Shown: piece after piece, positions 35,362-44,083 of the stretch
How the letters are laid out: each line of letters opens with the position of its first letter
Numbering within the stretch: the first letter of the stretch is position 1
Assembly: GCA_029257405.1 (NCBI GenBank)
Contig: JARIBO010000048.1
Location: 35,234 to 99,233 of the forward strand
Length of the DNA: 64,000 nucleotides
Reading direction: 5' to 3'
Source: Caryophanales bacterium
GTDB taxonomy: Bacteria; Bacillota; Bacilli; Bacillales; Amphibacillaceae
Translations under genes and position numbers: made by a program
The notes under the pieces: generated by a model
Told to the model about the DNA's origin: nothing
Seen by the model: the letters and a program-made list of their open reading frames with translations, nothing else
Database searches by the model: none

Positions 35362-35980
35362 AATAAGCAATACCAACTCGGTTTTTAATGAATGTACTAT
35401 CAAACAAGAGAGAATAAGCAAAACTTGCTGTATCTCCAACTGAAATTTTCTTACTGTTTTCAGGTAAGAAATCTATTTCTGTTCGGTATCCTCCTATTTC
35501 TACTCCATCAGGTAAATAAGTAGGGCAAACAACTGTCCAATCCAAATCAGATTCCCGAAGTAAGAGGTAAGCTGCTAGATGATCTTCGGCAGCGGTAGTG
35601 GTTTTTCTTTTTGACTCACTTGATTGAAACCGGTAAAGCTTAGGTTCAACACGGCTATTTAAAATTCCTGCTGTTCCAATTGTAATAATTTTTGTTAAGC
35701 TATAATGTGCCATCGTTTTAATAATTAATGGCATACTTTTTGATAAAGTATCATTTTTATCAGTATTTAGAGCGCTAATGACAACATCGCTATCTTTCAT
35801 CGAGTTTAAAAGGTCTCCTTCATTTAAAACGTTCCCTTCGTAAACAGTAAGTAAGTTAGATTCAATTCCCAGTTTTTCTGGAGAGCGTACTAAAACACTT
35901 ACTTGATGTCCGTCATTTAAAGCTGTTTTTAAAATCTCTTGACCAACTCTTCCAGTTGCTCCAAGTAAATAAATATGCAA
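35360..35980 (-). CDS. NAD(P)-binding (atypical SDR / NmrA-like) protein
   Basis: 206 residues. The N-terminal LLGATGRVGQEIL is a GxxGxxG Rossmann motif, followed by VLVRSPEKLG for NADP phosphate binding. DVVISALNTD and TIGTAGIL fit the SDR-a5/NmrA-like group of NAD(P)H-binding proteins with no fixed activity. The start is TTG at 35980 after AAGGAGGAAT. It lies 22 bases downstream of the RND gene on the same strand and ends at a shared terminator, so it is probably the last gene of a carH-RND-oxidoreductase transcript. Confidence 0.83.
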   Translation of the reverse strand: MHIYLLGATGRVGQEILKTALNDGHQVSVLVRSPEKLGIESNLLTVYEGNVLNEGDLLNSMKDSDVVISALNTDKNDTLSKSMPLIIKTMAHYSLTKIITIGTAGILNSRVEPKLYRFQSSESKRKTTTAAEDHLAAYLLLRESDLDWTVVCPTYLPDGVEIGGYRTEIDFLPENSKKISVGDTASFAYSLLFDSTFIKNRVGIAY

Positions 35981-36002
35981 AATAATTCCTCCTTAAAAAT
36001 CA

Positions 36003-39000
36003 TTATTCACGTTCTACCTTATACCCAATAAATTTATAATAAATAAGATAAAGTGATGGAATCATCACGAGAGTAAATGAACCTGAGAATGCGAGTCCAG
36101 AAATAATTGTAATCGCCAGTGCTTCAAACAAGGGGTCACCTGATAAAGCAACAGGAATTAGTGCCACAATTGATGTGAATGAAGTAAGAAGAATCGGTTT
36201 AATTCTTGCATAACCCGACTCGACAATCGCTTCTGTAATATTCATATTACCTGATAGGCGACGTACTTCAACAAAATCGATTAAAACAACAGCATTTCGA
36301 ACGACAATCCCAGTAAGTGAAACAATACCCATTACACCAAGGAAACTAAGTGGTGTTTGTGTGATAAAGAGTCCAAGAATTGCGCCGGAAATACCAAGAT
36401 ACACAGCAAATAAGACTAAAAAAGGTAAGCTAAACGATTTAAATTGAAAGGCTATAACTAAGTAAACGAGTAGCAAAACAACTAAGAAAAGAATTCCAAT
36501 TTCAGCGAAGAATGCTTGTTGATCTGAATTTTCTCCGCCAGTTGAAATAACATAATCATTCGGTACGTTTTCTTTTTCATTCTCTGCTATATCTACCATA
36601 TCTGTCTTAAAATTTTCTGTATCTCCAAATGCTTTTAAAGTAATTGCACGCTCGCCTTTTTCATGAGGCACTTGAGCGATAAGTGATGTCTTTTTGGCTG
36701 AAAGTAGTTCATCTAAAGGAACAAATGTAGGTGGCCCTTCAGCTGATAGAGAAGGGATGACACTTTTTGAAAGATCAATTTCTTCACCTTCATTTACACC
36801 ATCTTCTTTTAAAATAACTTCTTTTGAAATCTCACCTTCGTATATATTAAATAAAGGAACACCTTGTGTGAGCAATTGAAGTTGATTTGTGACTACGTTA
36901 AGCGGTATTTGATTATCTTCAAGTGCTTGTTGATTAGGTGTGTATTCGATAGCTGGAATCAATTCACCTAAGTTGTCAGTGACAATATTAGCACCTTTAT
37001 CTAACATTTTACTTTTTAAATCATCCCGTATTTCAGTAAGTTGCTTGATATCGTCTCCTGAAACAGTAACCGTGACGGGTGCTCCAACTGGGGGCCCTTG
37101 GACAATTGTATCAAGGAAAATTTCTGCGTCACTGTAACGCTCGCGTAATTCAGGCTGCCATTTGTCGATAAATTCAGTTGCACTAGTCTGGTCTTGATTG
37201 ATACGAAATACTGCTTGTCCTGTATTTTCACCTGTATTATCCATCGAGGCAGCAAACAAGTTAGGTAAGCCGTCACCTGTGAAAATAGACGTTTCACTTA
37301 CGTTTTCATCTTCTTTAGAAACTTCATCAGTCATTTGTTCGATAATTTTATTCGTATCTTCAATTGTTGTTCCTGCTGTAAGTCTGACGTCCATTGTCAC
37401 TTCTTCTTTATCTGCAGCTGGAAAGAATTCAAATGGTGTTAGCAGGGCTAACAATAACAAACCTGTAGCGATAATTAATCCGCCAATTCCGACAAGTAAT
37501 GGACGTTTTAAAACTTTACGTAATACTGTTTCAGAATAAAATACTGCTATTTTTTCTAAAGGTTTCCCTAAAAATCCGGGCGTATTTGATATTTTTTTGT
37601 TACGTCGTTTAGTTTTAATAAATTGTAGCATTGGTACGAGTGTAACTGATAGAATAGTCGATGCAATAATTGTAGTAATTAAGATACTTGGCAGTGCCTT
37701 TATAAAAGCACCATTTCCTCCAGATAATAAGAGTAGAGGTGAAAAAGTTACGACAATTGCTAAGCTAGAAGAGACAATTGAAGTGTATACTTCTTTTACG
37801 CCATTAATTGCACCATCGATTGGCGAGTCACCTAATTTATATCGTCTTTGAATATTATCATTTACGACAATGCTGTCATCAACGAGAATACCAATTGCAA
37901 TAATGAGTCCAATAACGGAAATCTGATTTAAATCAACGCCCATATATGGAATAGGGATAAGCCCAATAAGTACAGAAGCAAGAACAGTTAACGCTACTGC
38001 AAATGAACCGAAAAGTGTTAACCCAGCAGTTGTTATAATGAGTACTGCAATAACTGCGATTAGTAATGAGATATATAAACTATCAAATATCGTGTTTACA
38101 TTATCAGCTTGTGATTCATAGGTGTGTGCGGTCACTTCTTTAGGAAGATTATCAATAAATTCATTCATTTTTTTATCTATCGTTTTATCCATAGAAGGGA
38201 TATCTTGACCTAGTTGAAGAAAGACAGTATAAGAAATCGCTTGATTCCCGTCAAATGAGACAATGTCTTCTGCGTCTTTTGCTACTTCACCGATATCCGC
38301 TAAATCTGCTAAAGGAAGTGCTTTCTCGCCTATTTGTAATTTTTCAAGTTTTTCAATGCCTTCATCTTGTTTCACACTTAAAACGAGACGTTCTTTACCA
38401 TCATCATGTGTACCAAGTGAGAGTGGTTGATTAGATTGTTGCAACACAGTAAGCACATCATTAGGTTGCAATTGATTTTCTGCTAGTTTTTCAGGATCAA
38501 GCGTAATTATTATTTGCTTTTCTGAAAAACCTTTAACAGTTGTTCCGGCAATTCCTTCGATTGATTGAATATCATCTGAGAGTTTAGCTAAAGAATTTTC
38601 TAACTCAGCAAGCTCCTTTTCATCCCCTGTGAACATATAAGAAACAAGGGGAGATGTTAAATCGAGTTTTTTAACTTCAGGCGCTTGTGCATTCTCTGGT
38701 AATTCACTCGTCGTCCGTTGTACTTCTTGTTGTACTTTGTTAATAATTTGCTCACTGTCAACCTCATCTTTTAATGCAAGTGTGATGATTGATGCTGAAT
38801 TCGCAGAAATAGACTCTATTGTATCGATTCCGTTTATATTCTTAACAGCTCGTTCTAGCGGACCAGTTACCGTTCTTTCTACTTCTACAGGTTCTGCACC
38901 GGGTAAAATAGCTGAAACCATTACAAGGTCAACAGGAGTTTCTGGAATCTCACGTTTTGGTAGCGTAAGGAATGTATAAACACCAACTAACATTAGAATC

Positions 39001-39047
39001 AGTATTAAGAAAATAAATAATTTACTACGTTTTAAAAGATAAGCCAC
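36003..39047 (-). CDS. RND-family (AcrB/SwrC-like) efflux transporter
   Basis: 1014 residues with the RND layout: one N-terminal helix, a large extracellular loop (about 40-320), six helices, a second loop (about 540-830) and five helices. IDDSIVVND in the central helix region carries the paired membrane aspartates (DD) used for proton relay, and GIVVRNAVVLIDFVE is in the C-terminal half. In Gram-positives such pumps (SwrC-type) export surfactants, lipids or drugs. No membrane-fusion partner is encoded beside it. GTG start after GGAAGG. It follows carH by 59 bases. Confidence 0.9.
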   Translation of the reverse strand: MAYLLKRSKLFIFLILILMLVGVYTFLTLPKREIPETPVDLVMVSAILPGAEPVEVERTVTGPLERAVKNINGIDTIESISANSASIITLALKDEVDSEQIINKVQQEVQRTTSELPENAQAPEVKKLDLTSPLVSYMFTGDEKELAELENSLAKLSDDIQSIEGIAGTTVKGFSEKQIIITLDPEKLAENQLQPNDVLTVLQQSNQPLSLGTHDDGKERLVLSVKQDEGIEKLEKLQIGEKALPLADLADIGEVAKDAEDIVSFDGNQAISYTVFLQLGQDIPSMDKTIDKKMNEFIDNLPKEVTAHTYESQADNVNTIFDSLYISLLIAVIAVLIITTAGLTLFGSFAVALTVLASVLIGLIPIPYMGVDLNQISVIGLIIAIGILVDDSIVVNDNIQRRYKLGDSPIDGAINGVKEVYTSIVSSSLAIVVTFSPLLLLSGGNGAFIKALPSILITTIIASTILSVTLVPMLQFIKTKRRNKKISNTPGFLGKPLEKIAVFYSETVLRKVLKRPLLVGIGGLIIATGLLLLALLTPFEFFPAADKEEVTMDVRLTAGTTIEDTNKIIEQMTDEVSKEDENVSETSIFTGDGLPNLFAASMDNTGENTGQAVFRINQDQTSATEFIDKWQPELRERYSDAEIFLDTIVQGPPVGAPVTVTVSGDDIKQLTEIRDDLKSKMLDKGANIVTDNLGELIPAIEYTPNQQALEDNQIPLNVVTNQLQLLTQGVPLFNIYEGEISKEVILKEDGVNEGEEIDLSKSVIPSLSAEGPPTFVPLDELLSAKKTSLIAQVPHEKGERAITLKAFGDTENFKTDMVDIAENEKENVPNDYVISTGGENSDQQAFFAEIGILFLVVLLLVYLVIAFQFKSFSLPFLVLFAVYLGISGAILGLFITQTPLSFLGVMGIVSLTGIVVRNAVVLIDFVEVRRLSGNMNITEAIVESGYARIKPILLTSFTSIVALIPVALSGDPLFEALAITIISGLAFSGSFTLVMIPSLYLIYYKFIGYKVERE

Positions 39048-39106
39048 GGACTATCTTCCTTCCTATTCTATAATTAATCGTTTTGCAGACATGAAGAACT
39101 ACGTAC

Positions 39107-39994
39107 TTAATTTAAAATATCATCTAATGTATAAGAGATTTTCATATGTTTTGGTTTTACTACCTCAGTATACTTCCATACTCCATTTCCGCCAATATAA
39201 AATGAGATATTCTCATATTTTTCAGCAATACGATCGAGCATCTCTATTAAATAAGGCTCCTTTTGAAAAGGTTGAATCGTTGACGCAGAGAATAAAACTT
39301 TTTCTGGTTTTATTCGCTTTATCAGTTGCTCGATAGAAGAGAATTTTGGTGAAGGAGCAATTCTAATTGTCCGAAAGCCACGAATTTCTAATTGTAAGAG
39401 TAAAATTTGTAAAGGTATTTCATGGCGTTCATTAGGTAAACAAAAACCAAGTACAGTTGGTGCATCAGTGTTGTTAGGAAAACCTCTACTTAATTCGGTT
39501 AAAAAATCACGCACAACGATACTTGAGATTGTTTCTTGGCTTTCATCCCAGTCTTTGTTTTTCCATAACTCACCAATTATTTTTAAAAAAGGTTGTACAG
39601 TGTTTTGTAAAAATAAGTCTAAGCCGTATTGTTGATTTGCTTGTTTTAATAAAAGCATTAAATTTTCTTCGTCATAAATCACGCCTGCCTCAATAAGTTT
39701 AGGAATGTAGGGACTAGGATCTACTGGGTTTAATTTATTTTTAATTAAGTTTAATTTTTTCTTCTCTGCGACAATATTTATGGCATCTTTTACCGAGTAT
39801 CCTTGATCTCGTAAGTTTTTTAACGCTTTTAACGTTAACATATCATCATGTGTATAAATTCTATAACCATTAGCTAACCGATTTGGATTTACAATTTTGT
39901 ATCTACTTTCCCATTTACGAATGAGTTGCTCCGAAAGTCCAGTGAAATTAGAGACTTCCTTTATATAATAAGTTTTTTTGGATATATCTTCCAT
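39107..39994 (-). CDS. MerR-type regulator with a cobalamin-binding-like domain (CarH/LitR family)
   Basis: 295 residues. The MerR winged helix is at about 8-80 (YYIKEVSNFTGLSEQLIRKW, then NGYRIYTHDDM). A helical bundle and a Rossmann-like B12-binding domain follow. In CarH the bundle carries W-x9-EH; here Trp144 is followed by Glu154-Thr155. The E/DxHxxG loop reads ERHEIP, so His191 is kept but Gly is Pro. Ser236 and Gly268-Gly269 match the remaining B12 motif positions. The ATG at 39994 follows AGAGGGTGG; a longer frame from 40243 overlaps crtN and was rejected. It is divergent from the crt operon and likely represses it. Confidence 0.85.
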   Translation of the reverse strand: MEDISKKTYYIKEVSNFTGLSEQLIRKWESRYKIVNPNRLANGYRIYTHDDMLTLKALKNLRDQGYSVKDAINIVAEKKKLNLIKNKLNPVDPSPYIPKLIEAGVIYDEENLMLLLKQANQQYGLDLFLQNTVQPFLKIIGELWKNKDWDESQETISSIVVRDFLTELSRGFPNNTDAPTVLGFCLPNERHEIPLQILLLQLEIRGFRTIRIAPSPKFSSIEQLIKRIKPEKVLFSASTIQPFQKEPYLIEMLDRIAEKYENISFYIGGNGVWKYTEVVKPKHMKISYTLDDILN

Positions 39995-40030
39995 TAGCGT
40001 CCACCCTCTACAGAAATCTGTCTTAATACT

Positions 40031-40046
40031 ATCATAACATTGTACA
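40031..40046 (-). promoter_or_regulatory. Candidate promoter -10 and operator half-site of the carH-like gene
   Basis: On the minus strand TATGAT (40031-40036) is preceded by TG one base upstream, an extended -10. ATTGTAC at 40039-40045 lies directly behind it, so the regulator may control itself. Confidence 0.45.
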
Positions 40047-40090
40047 GAAATCACTAAAAATAATAAAAAAACAATTATAATCAATAAAAC

Positions 40091-40120
40091 ATTGTACAAG
40101 ATTAATAAAAGTAGTACAAT
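40091..40120 (+). promoter_or_regulatory. crt promoter with inverted ATTGTAC operator
   Basis: TTGTAC (40092-40097), a 17-base spacer and TACAAT (40115-40120) form a promoter 44 bases upstream of crtN. ATTGTAC (40091-40097) and its inverse GTACAAT (40114-40120) coincide exactly with the -35 and -10, so a dimeric or tetrameric regulator bound here would block RNA polymerase. Confidence 0.65.
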
Positions 40121-40163
40121 GTAGTTAATTAATAAAATAAAAGTGACTTGAGGAGTTTGTCTA

Positions 40164-41681
40164 ATGAAAAAAACAGTAAATGTAATTGGTGCAGGTGTAG
40201 CAGGACTAGCAAGTGCAATCCGTTTGCAGCATGCAGGATACAATGTTGAGATTTTTGAAAAAGAAAGTATGCCAGGTGGTAAAATGCATAAAATTGAGCA
40301 AGATGGGTATCAATTTGATCTAGGACCGACAATCGTTATGATGCCAGAGTTGTACAGAGAAGTATTTGAATTATGTGGTCGGGATCCAGATGATTATATT
40401 CCAATGGAACAAGTTGATCCAATGTACCGGGTTTATTTTAATAATGAAATCGATAATCCCTATGATATTTCAAATGATTTAACGAAATTGATTGCTACAA
40501 TAGAAGAGATAAATGAAGATGATGTTGAAGGATTCATGGCTTATTTAGAAGAAATATATAAACGATTTAGAGTTGCTAAAACAGATTTTTTACAAAAGCC
40601 ATTCCGTAATAAAAGAGATTTTTATAATCCCTATATGTTAAAACAAGGATTAAAATTAAAAACATTCGATACAGCAGACCAATTTCTAAGTAAATATATA
40701 AAAGACGATCGTTTAAAAAATATGATTAGTTTTCAAACCTTGTACATCGGAATTTCACCATATAATGGACCATCGCTTTATTCAATGATTCCGATGATTG
40801 AATTTTTATACGGCATTTGGTTTATCAAAGGTGGCATGCATACAATGGCTACTGCAATGGAAAGATTGTTCCTTGAGTTAGGCGGAAAAATTAACTATAA
40901 CGTTGAAGTTGAAGAAATATGTATTGAAGAAGGTAAAGCAACAGGTATTTTAGTAAATGACACAAAAGAAACGTCAGACTTTGTTATGTGTAATGCCGAT
41001 TTCCCATTTGCAATGAAAAACCTTGTTAAAGATAAGAAAGCAAAAGGCAAATATACTGACAAAAAAATAGACAGCTTGAAGTATTCATGTTCATGTTTCT
41101 TAATGTATTTAGGGATGGATCGCAAATATGAAGAAGTAGAAGGTGTTCACAACTTTGTGTTTGATAATGATTTAGAAAAGAATTTACATGATATCTTTGA
41201 AGGAAATAAAATGGATAGCGCATCATTTTACATTCATATTGCGTCAAAAATAGATCCATCACTCGCGCCTGCAGGAAAAGACGGTTTATATATATTAATG
41301 CCTGTTTCAGAATTATCAACAGCAAAGTATGAATGGAATGAAGAAACAATCGAACATTACCGTAATTATATTTTAAATTCGATGAAAGAAATAAAAGGAT
41401 TTGAAAATGTTGATAAAGAAATTGTTACTGAATCTTACATGACTCCAGTTGATTTTGAACAGAAATTCAATGCATATAATGGTGCAACTTTTGGTCTACA
41501 ACCAACACTTTCACAAAGTAATCATATGAGACCACAAAGTAAGGCTACGCATTGTGAGAACTTATACTTTACAGGAAGTAGTACACATCCAGGAGCAGGA
41601 GTGCCAATTGTTTTATTATCTGCTAAAATAGCTACACAAGAACTCATCAAAGATGATCGAAAAGTGATTTTTAGTAACTAA
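40164..41681 (+). CDS. crtN: Dehydrosqualene (4,4'-diapophytoene) desaturase
   Basis: 505 residues, CrtI/CrtN amine-oxidase fold. The N-terminal VIGAGVAGLASAIRLQHAG and GGKMHKIEQDGYQFDLGPT form the FAD-binding region, and TGSSTHPGAGVPIVLLSAKI near the end closes it. It desaturates 4,4'-diapophytoene to 4,4'-diaponeurosporene. The resemblance to S. aureus CrtN is close across QTLYIGISPYNGPSLYSMIP. The ATG follows TGAGGAG, and crtM begins 19 bases after the stop. It is the first gene of the operon, unlike in S. aureus where crtN is last. Confidence 0.95.
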   Translation: MKKTVNVIGAGVAGLASAIRLQHAGYNVEIFEKESMPGGKMHKIEQDGYQFDLGPTIVMMPELYREVFELCGRDPDDYIPMEQVDPMYRVYFNNEIDNPYDISNDLTKLIATIEEINEDDVEGFMAYLEEIYKRFRVAKTDFLQKPFRNKRDFYNPYMLKQGLKLKTFDTADQFLSKYIKDDRLKNMISFQTLYIGISPYNGPSLYSMIPMIEFLYGIWFIKGGMHTMATAMERLFLELGGKINYNVEVEEICIEEGKATGILVNDTKETSDFVMCNADFPFAMKNLVKDKKAKGKYTDKKIDSLKYSCSCFLMYLGMDRKYEEVEGVHNFVFDNDLEKNLHDIFEGNKMDSASFYIHIASKIDPSLAPAGKDGLYILMPVSELSTAKYEWNEETIEHYRNYILNSMKEIKGFENVDKEIVTESYMTPVDFEQKFNAYNGATFGLQPTLSQSNHMRPQSKATHCENLYFTGSSTHPGAGVPIVLLSAKIATQELIKDDRKVIFSN

Positions 41682-41700
41682 ACATATTGGAGGGATTAAA

Positions 41701-42555
41701 ATGGATACCAAGCAAGAAGCAGCAGACTTTTTATATTGTGAAGAGATTATAAAAAAACATTCTAAAAGTTTTTATTATGCATTTTCACAACTGCCTGAAA
41801 AAAAAGCAAAAGCAATCTATGCAATCTATGCTTTTTGTAGATCGGCTGATGACCGGGTTGATGAAAATATAGGCCCAATTAGTCAACGTCGTGATTTAGA
41901 ACGGTTAAAACGAGAATTAGATTTATTTAATCGTGGCGAAGAAATTAATCACCCGCTATGGCGTGCGCTAAGACATGTATTTAATCATTATGAAATGGAC
42001 ATTCAACCATTTTATGATCAATTAATTGGTCAAGGTATGGACATCGATTTTAAACAACCAGAAACCCTAGAAGAGTTAGAAGATTATAGTTATTATGTTG
42101 CTGGTACTGTTGGATATATGTTGCTTCCAATCATTGGTTCAAAATCAATCGAAACTTTAAAAGAAGCGGCAATTGATTTAGGCGTTGCTATGCAAATTAC
42201 AAATATTCTAAGGGATATTGGCGAAGATTACCAAGAAAAAGAACGAATCTATTTACCAAAAGTGGAACTTGCTTATGTGGGTTATTCAACAAACGATTTA
42301 AGTTCCGGTGTAATTAATGAATCATTTATAGAGTTATGGGAAAAGCTAGCTTTAAGAGCAGAAGTATTGTATGCCAGCTTTACAAAACACATTCATCAAT
42401 TCGATTCTGATAGCCAAATGCCAGTAGCTCTTTCTGCGCAGGTTTATCGTGGTATTTTAAATGCAGTAAGAGATAACAATTACGATTGTTTATCAATGCG
42501 TAATTATGTAGCTAAAGAAGAAATGGAACAAATAAATTCTGTAATAAGCAAATGA
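41701..42555 (+). CDS. crtM: Dehydrosqualene synthase
   Basis: 284 residues, squalene/phytoene synthase fold. The first Asp-rich motif is in CRSADDRVDE and the second in NILRDIGEDYQE; both bind magnesium and farnesyl diphosphate. HSKSFYYAFSQLP near the N-terminus is also typical. It condenses two farnesyl diphosphates head to head to 4,4'-diapophytoene, the committed step of C30 carotenoid synthesis. TGGAGGGA precedes the ATG. Confidence 0.95.
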   Translation: MDTKQEAADFLYCEEIIKKHSKSFYYAFSQLPEKKAKAIYAIYAFCRSADDRVDENIGPISQRRDLERLKRELDLFNRGEEINHPLWRALRHVFNHYEMDIQPFYDQLIGQGMDIDFKQPETLEELEDYSYYVAGTVGYMLLPIIGSKSIETLKEAAIDLGVAMQITNILRDIGEDYQEKERIYLPKVELAYVGYSTNDLSSGVINESFIELWEKLALRAEVLYASFTKHIHQFDSDSQMPVALSAQVYRGILNAVRDNNYDCLSMRNYVAKEEMEQINSVISK

Positions 42556-42580
42556 AATTCATTTTAGAAAGGTGTTTATA

Positions 42581-44083
42581 ATGAAAAAAAATAAAACGAT
42601 AATTGTTATTGGTGGTGGGTTAGGCGGCTTATCAGCAGCGATTTCATTAGCACAAGAAGGTTACACTGTTTCATTATATGAAAAAAATGATCACCTAGGC
42701 GGGAAATTAAATCGACTTGAGCAAGATGGCTTTGGTTTTGATTTAGGGCCTTCTATTTTAACAATGCCACATATATTTGAAACTTTGTTTGCAGGAAGTG
42801 GCAAGCAAATGAAAGATTATGTACCGATGCAAAGATTAAACCATCAATGGCGTTCATTTTTTCCTGATGGAAATGTAATTGATTTATATGAAAATCTTAC
42901 AGATATGAAAGAAAAAAATGATTCACTAAGTAAAAAAGACATGAAACAATATAAAAAATTACTAGAATATTCAAAAAAACTATACGATACGACCGAAGAA
43001 GGATATTTTAAACAAGGCTTTGATAATACAAAGGAAGTTATCCAACATCACGGCGCACTAAAATCTGTGAAAAACTTCGATTTGTTTTCTACAATGCGTC
43101 AAGGAATTGATAAAAGAATTAAGAATAAACAGTTTAGTGACATGTTAAGTTATTTCATTAAATATGTTGGTTCATCACCTTATGACGCACCTGCTGTTTT
43201 AAATATGATGATTTATATGCAGCATGCACAAGGTGTTTGGTACGTGCCAGGTGGTATGCATTTACTAGGTGAGGGATTAGTAAAGTTAGCTAAAGAGGCA
43301 GGTGTTCAGTTCTTTACTGGAAGAGAAGTAGTAAAGCTTGAAAAAAGAAAAAATCAGATTACAAGTGTTATTTTAGACGATGGCAGCAAGCTAGTTGCAG
43401 ATTACTATATATCTAATATGGAAGTTATTCCTGTTTATGAAAAGCTGCTTGAAGAAAAGCCAAAATACGTGAATAAATTAAAGAAAAAATTCGAACCAAC
43501 GAGTTCGGGTCTTGTTCTCCATATCGGTGTAAATAAGAAATATCCACAACTGAATCACCATAATTTCTTTTTTTCAAAAAACATGAAAGAACAGATGAAT
43601 AAGATATTTCATGAACATGAATTGCCAAATGATCCAGTTATCTATTTAGTTAACACAAACAAAACAGAATCAAATCAAGCACCAACTAATTATGAAAATT
43701 TAAAAATCTTGCCTCACATTCCTTATATCCAAGAAAATAAGCCCATAACTCGAAAGCAATATGAAGATTTTGCTGACCTTGTACTAATTAAATTAGAAGA
43801 AATGGGATTAACTGATTTACGAAAAAATATTGTCACACAAGATATGTGGACACCTATTGATATTAAACGTGTCTATGGATCTGATCGTGGTGCAATCTAT
43901 GGTACTTTATCTGATCGTAAAAACAATAGAGGTTTTAAACATCCAAAACAAAGTGAGAAATATGATAATCTGTATTTTGTCGGCGGTACGGTAAATCCAG
44001 GTGGTGGCATGCCAATGGTTACTCTCAGTGGACAACAAGTAAAAAATAAAATTGTAAAACGAGATCAATCAGATGGAAGATAA
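42581..44083 (+). CDS. crtP: 4,4'-diaponeurosporene oxygenase
   Basis: About 500 residues, a CrtN paralogue with FAD motif VIGGGLGGLSAAISLAQEG and C-terminal VGGTVNPGGGMPMVTLSGQQ. QWRSFFPDGNVIDLYE and FIKYVGSSPYDAPAVLNMM are nearly the same as in staphylococcal CrtP, which separates it from CrtN. It oxidises the terminal methyl of diaponeurosporene to the aldehyde. The ATG at 42581 follows AAAGGTG; the GTG at 42572 is within that site. Its 3' end overlaps aldH by 11 bases. Confidence 0.94.
   Translation: MKKNKTIIVIGGGLGGLSAAISLAQEGYTVSLYEKNDHLGGKLNRLEQDGFGFDLGPSILTMPHIFETLFAGSGKQMKDYVPMQRLNHQWRSFFPDGNVIDLYENLTDMKEKNDSLSKKDMKQYKKLLEYSKKLYDTTEEGYFKQGFDNTKEVIQHHGALKSVKNFDLFSTMRQGIDKRIKNKQFSDMLSYFIKYVGSSPYDAPAVLNMMIYMQHAQGVWYVPGGMHLLGEGLVKLAKEAGVQFFTGREVVKLEKRKNQITSVILDDGSKLVADYYISNMEVIPVYEKLLEEKPKYVNKLKKKFEPTSSGLVLHIGVNKKYPQLNHHNFFFSKNMKEQMNKIFHEHELPNDPVIYLVNTNKTESNQAPTNYENLKILPHIPYIQENKPITRKQYEDFADLVLIKLEEMGLTDLRKNIVTQDMWTPIDIKRVYGSDRGAIYGTLSDRKNNRGFKHPKQSEKYDNLYFVGGTVNPGGGMPMVTLSGQQVKNKIVKRDQSDGR

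Noticed and set aside
36694..38979. Several plus-strand open frames inside the RND gene
   Set aside because: They are antisense shadows of a well-conserved coding sequence, with no ribosome sites or recognisable domains.
39995..40243. Upstream extension of the carH-like frame giving 83 extra N-terminal residues, strongly hydrophobic
   Set aside because: It overlaps the crtN start and covers the shared promoter region; the MerR fold begins right after the ATG at 39994, which has its own ribosome site. The hydrophobic stretch is translated AT-rich intergenic DNA.
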